The notes below the pieces were generated by a model. The model was given only the letters and a program-made list of their open reading frames with translations. It did no database searches and was not told the origin of the DNA. DNA of 9,033 nucleotides, from contig JACPVN010000323.1 in NCBI GenBank assembly GCA_016191715.1, positions 1 to 9,033 of the forward strand, read 5' to 3'. Below are positions 7,389 to 9,033 of the stretch, piece after piece. A program made the position numbers and the translations under genes. How positions within the stretch are numbered: the first letter of the stretch is position 1; every line of letters begins with the position of its first letter. This stretch comes from Ignavibacteriota bacterium. GTDB taxonomy: Bacteria > Bacteroidota > Ignavibacteria > UBA10030 > SZUA-254.

Positions 7389-7423
7389 AGCCGATTCTTT
7401 TAGAAAAGGAGTCGGCTTTTTTT
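7389..7423 (+). terminator. Strong intrinsic terminator between protease and DUF3109 gene
   Basis: AGCCGATTCTTTT (7389-7401) pairs with AAAGGAGTCGGCT (7405-7417) around a 3-base loop (AGA). This makes a 13-bp stem with two G-T wobbles and no mismatch, followed by a seven-base T run (7417-7423). It begins 80 bases after the protease stop and ends 61 bases before the next start. It should separate the secretome transcript from the DUF3109-rpoN transcript. Confidence 0.87.
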
Positions 7424-7445
7424 ATTATGTCTATCAAAAAGTCAA

Positions 7446-7484
7446 GTTTTCTCTTACCGAAAAGTTTTGTATTTTGATGCGGCA
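7446..7484 (+). promoter_or_regulatory. Weak candidate promoter for the DUF3109-rpoN unit
   Basis: A promoter is expected between the terminator (ending 7423) and ATG 7485. The only match to the Bacteroidota pattern is GTTTT (7446-7450) and, 19 bases on, TATTTTG (7470-7476), one base short of TAnnTTTG. If used, transcription would start almost at the ATG, giving a nearly leaderless message, in keeping with the absence of a ribosome binding site. This is a poor consensus match. Confidence 0.22.
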
Positions 7485-8057
7485 ATGTTCATCATCGGTG
7501 AAGTTCGCGTAGAGACGCAGATAGGAACAATTCAATTTGCGTGCGATTTGAAGCGATGCAAAGGGGCATGTTGTACGATGCCGGGCGGGCGCGGCGCACC
7601 GCTTTTGGAAAGTGAAATTTCTGAAATCGAGCGAGCGTTTCCGGTTATCAGAAAATATCTGCCTGAATCTCATCTTCAAGCAATTACAGAACAAGGAATG
7701 TATGAAGGAACCCGCGGCTCTCGCGCAACTATGTGCATTGATGACGGCGCTTGCGTATTCGTCTATCATGATGGTGATATTGCCCGTTGTTCGTTGGAGC
7801 GCGCTTTTTTGAATGGGGAAACAGAGTGGAAGAAACCGATTTCTTGTCACCTGTTTCCGATTCGTGTCTCTGCATTTTCAGGAACAACACTACGTTATGA
7901 AGAAATTGAACCATGTGAGCCAGCGCTTGAAGAGGGAAAAAGAGAAAAGATTCCCTTGTTTGAGTTTTTGAAAGAACCGCTTGTTCGGAGATTTGGTGAA
8001 GCATGGTATCAGGAATTATACAAAACATGTAACGATTTGAATCAAGAAAGTTTGTAA
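7485..8057 (+). CDS. DUF3109 family cysteine-rich protein (190 aa)
   Basis: The protein starts MFIIGEVRVE, as usual for this family, and shows its cysteine pattern: C20, C25, C29 and C30 in CDLKRCKGACC, C84 and C90 in MCIDDGACVF, C102 in RCSLERAF, C121 in KPISCHLFPIR, and C144. This arrangement resembles YkgJ-type zinc or iron-sulfur binding proteins. Metal binding is likely, but the family has no established reaction. It has no signal peptide and should be cytoplasmic. A TTG at 7467 could extend the frame by six residues, but the ATG at 7485 matches the family's N-terminus. No ribosome binding site is visible. It is 20 bases upstream of rpoN with no terminator between them, so the two are probably one operon. 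Its GC-rich codon use matches rpoN, not the surface genes to the left. Confidence 0.92.
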   Translation: MFIIGEVRVETQIGTIQFACDLKRCKGACCTMPGGRGAPLLESEISEIERAFPVIRKYLPESHLQAITEQGMYEGTRGSRATMCIDDGACVFVYHDGDIARCSLERAFLNGETEWKKPISCHLFPIRVSAFSGTTLRYEEIEPCEPALEEGKREKIPLFEFLKEPLVRRFGEAWYQELYKTCNDLNQESL

Positions 8058-8077
8058 TCGCATTCAATGCGAAACGT

Positions 8078-9033
8078 ATGCAACAGCATTTAGTACAACA
8101 TCTACGACAAGAATTACGACTTACACCTCAGCAAGTTCTCTATTTGAAATTGCTGCAACTTCCCGTTCTCTCATTGGAACAACGCATCAAGGAAGAACTT
8201 GAAACGAATCCGTTGTTAGAAGAAGGAGATGAAGTTGAGACGACAACGGAACAACCGGAAGAACCGGTTGAACCGCTTCCCGAATTAGAAGGGAAAGCGG
8301 AAACAATCACCGAGAAAAAAGAATCGCCGGAAGACGGATACACGTTTGAAGATTTCATGAACGATGATTTATCGGGGTACAAAACAAATGTTCAGTCAAG
8401 TGATGAGGATGATGATAAAGATGAATTTCCGATGCCCGCGGAAATTGCGCTTACCGAAAAACTGAAAGACCAACTTCAGTATCTCGATGTTACTCAGGAA
8501 GAAGAATTGCTCGGCGAGGAAATTATCGGGAATATTGATGAGGATGGGTACCTGAGGCGCGAACTGAATCTCATCGTCCAGGATTTGAATCTTGCACAAG
8601 GTACAACTCTTACGCTTGAACGGGCAGAACGTGTTTTGTTCCAAATCCAACGGCTTGACCCGCCCGGAATTGCCGCACGTAGTCTCCAGGAATGTTTGAT
8701 AGCCCAATTAGAGATTGGCGAATATCCGGAGCGAACTAAAGAACTTGCGTTAAAATTGCTTCGTGAACAATGGTACGAATTTACGCTCAAGCATTATGCA
8801 GATTTGGCAAAGTATCTCATTATTACTATCGAGGAATTAAAACCTGTCATTGAGTTGATTTCAAAATTGAATCCGAAACCGGGGGAAGGGACACTCACTG
8901 CTCAGCATAATTATATCATCCCGGATTTTCTTGTAGAAAACGAAGATGGAGAGTTTGTCATCAATCTGAATGATAGAAGTGTTCCACCGCTTCGATTGAA
9001 TAAACGATACAAAGAATTGATGACTCGCAAGAA
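8078..9033 (+). CDS. rpoN: RNA polymerase sigma-54 factor, 5' part (318 codons, truncated by window edge)
   Basis: Sigma-54 directs RNA polymerase to -24/-12 promoters that need an ATP-driven activator. Region I is clear at residues 1-49: a glutamine/leucine-rich start, RLTPQQVLYLKLLQLPVLSL, and the ETNPLLEE box. Residues 50-118 are an acidic, variable region II with the DGYTFEDFMNDD segment. The core-binding domain follows: LKDQLQYLD (129-137), the GNIDEDGYL box (151-159), the IQRLDPPGIAARSLQECL block (190-207), and LISKLNPKPGEG (260-271) leading to the PDFLVENEDGEF segment. The DNA-binding helix-turn-helix and RpoN box lie beyond the edge. ATG 8078 is chosen because it gives the family N-terminus; there is no ribosome binding site, and the ATG at 8067 is out of frame. 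Translation may be coupled to the upstream DUF3109 gene. No sigma-54 activator is encoded in the window. Confidence 0.96.
   Translation, partial: MQQHLVQHLRQELRLTPQQVLYLKLLQLPVLSLEQRIKEELETNPLLEEGDEVETTTEQPEEPVEPLPELEGKAETITEKKESPEDGYTFEDFMNDDLSGYKTNVQSSDEDDDKDEFPMPAEIALTEKLKDQLQYLDVTQEEELLGEEIIGNIDEDGYLRRELNLIVQDLNLAQGTTLTLERAERVLFQIQRLDPPGIAARSLQECLIAQLEIGEYPERTKELALKLLREQWYEFTLKHYADLAKYLIITIEELKPVIELISKLNPKPGEGTLTAQHNYIIPDFLVENEDGEFVINLNDRSVPPLRLNKRYKELMTRK

Noticed and set aside
7434..7850. 138-codon reverse ORF and other frames over the DUF3109 gene
   Set aside because: The forward frame carries the full family cysteine pattern; the reverse reading is a shadow.
8140..8790. Three reverse ORFs over rpoN, one serine-rich
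   Set aside because: The serine runs are the antisense of the acidic Glu/Asp codons of sigma-54 region II.
1..9033. tRNA, rRNA, CRISPR array, insertion sequence, toxin-antitoxin or phage genes
   Set aside because: Nothing resembling cloverleaf arms, spaced repeats, transposases or related motifs was seen on reading both strands.

Overview
The window looks like chromosomal DNA from a member of the Bacteroidota/Chlorobi (FCB) lineage, most probably an Ignavibacteria-like bacterium. The main evidence is the large secreted protein. It ends in a type A type IX secretion (T9SS) sorting domain with the FPNPFNP motif and a KKMLLAK-like tail, and it carries the WNLVSVP/GYWVKV module that usually accompanies such domains in that group. 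Weak or absent Shine-Dalgarno sites at most genes and AT-rich surface-protein genes fit the same assignment. This is inferred from protein style; no marker gene was searched.

Layout, all on the + strand. Positions 1-104 hold the last 33 codons of an unidentified upstream gene. Positions 222-881 encode a small lipoprotein of about 219 residues, followed by a probable terminator at 920-948. Positions 949-1314 are mostly noncoding, with one doubtful small ORF that has a good ribosome binding site. Positions 1315-2484 encode a lipid-anchored or membrane-anchored protein with repeated W-x-[YF]-[DN]-G-x-x-W motifs, probably a beta-propeller. Only 37 bases later, 2522-7309 encodes a 1595-residue secreted multidomain metalloprotease (HEYGH ... 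EGWSD) with a T9SS sorting domain. A degenerate 3' flank and a strong intrinsic terminator (7389-7423) close this block. Next come a cysteine-rich DUF3109-family protein (7485-8057) and, 20 bases on, the start of rpoN (sigma-54), which runs off the right edge.

The window therefore joins two different kinds of DNA. The left 7.3 kb is an AT-rich cell-surface/secretome block: a lipoprotein, a propeller lipoprotein and a T9SS-exported protease. The right 1.6 kb is a more GC-rich housekeeping block. The boundary is the terminator near 7400. The protease gene itself is mosaic: its N-terminal catalytic half is AT-rich like its neighbours, while its C-terminal accessory modules have composition nearer to the core genes.

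No tRNA, rRNA, CRISPR array, insertion sequence or defence system is visible. The best candidate for something undescribed is the pair of a propeller lipoprotein and a T9SS-secreted gluzincin-like protease whose catalytic family I cannot assign. The leader region upstream, with repeated translation-start motifs and a possible 14-residue leader peptide, is a secondary and much weaker candidate.
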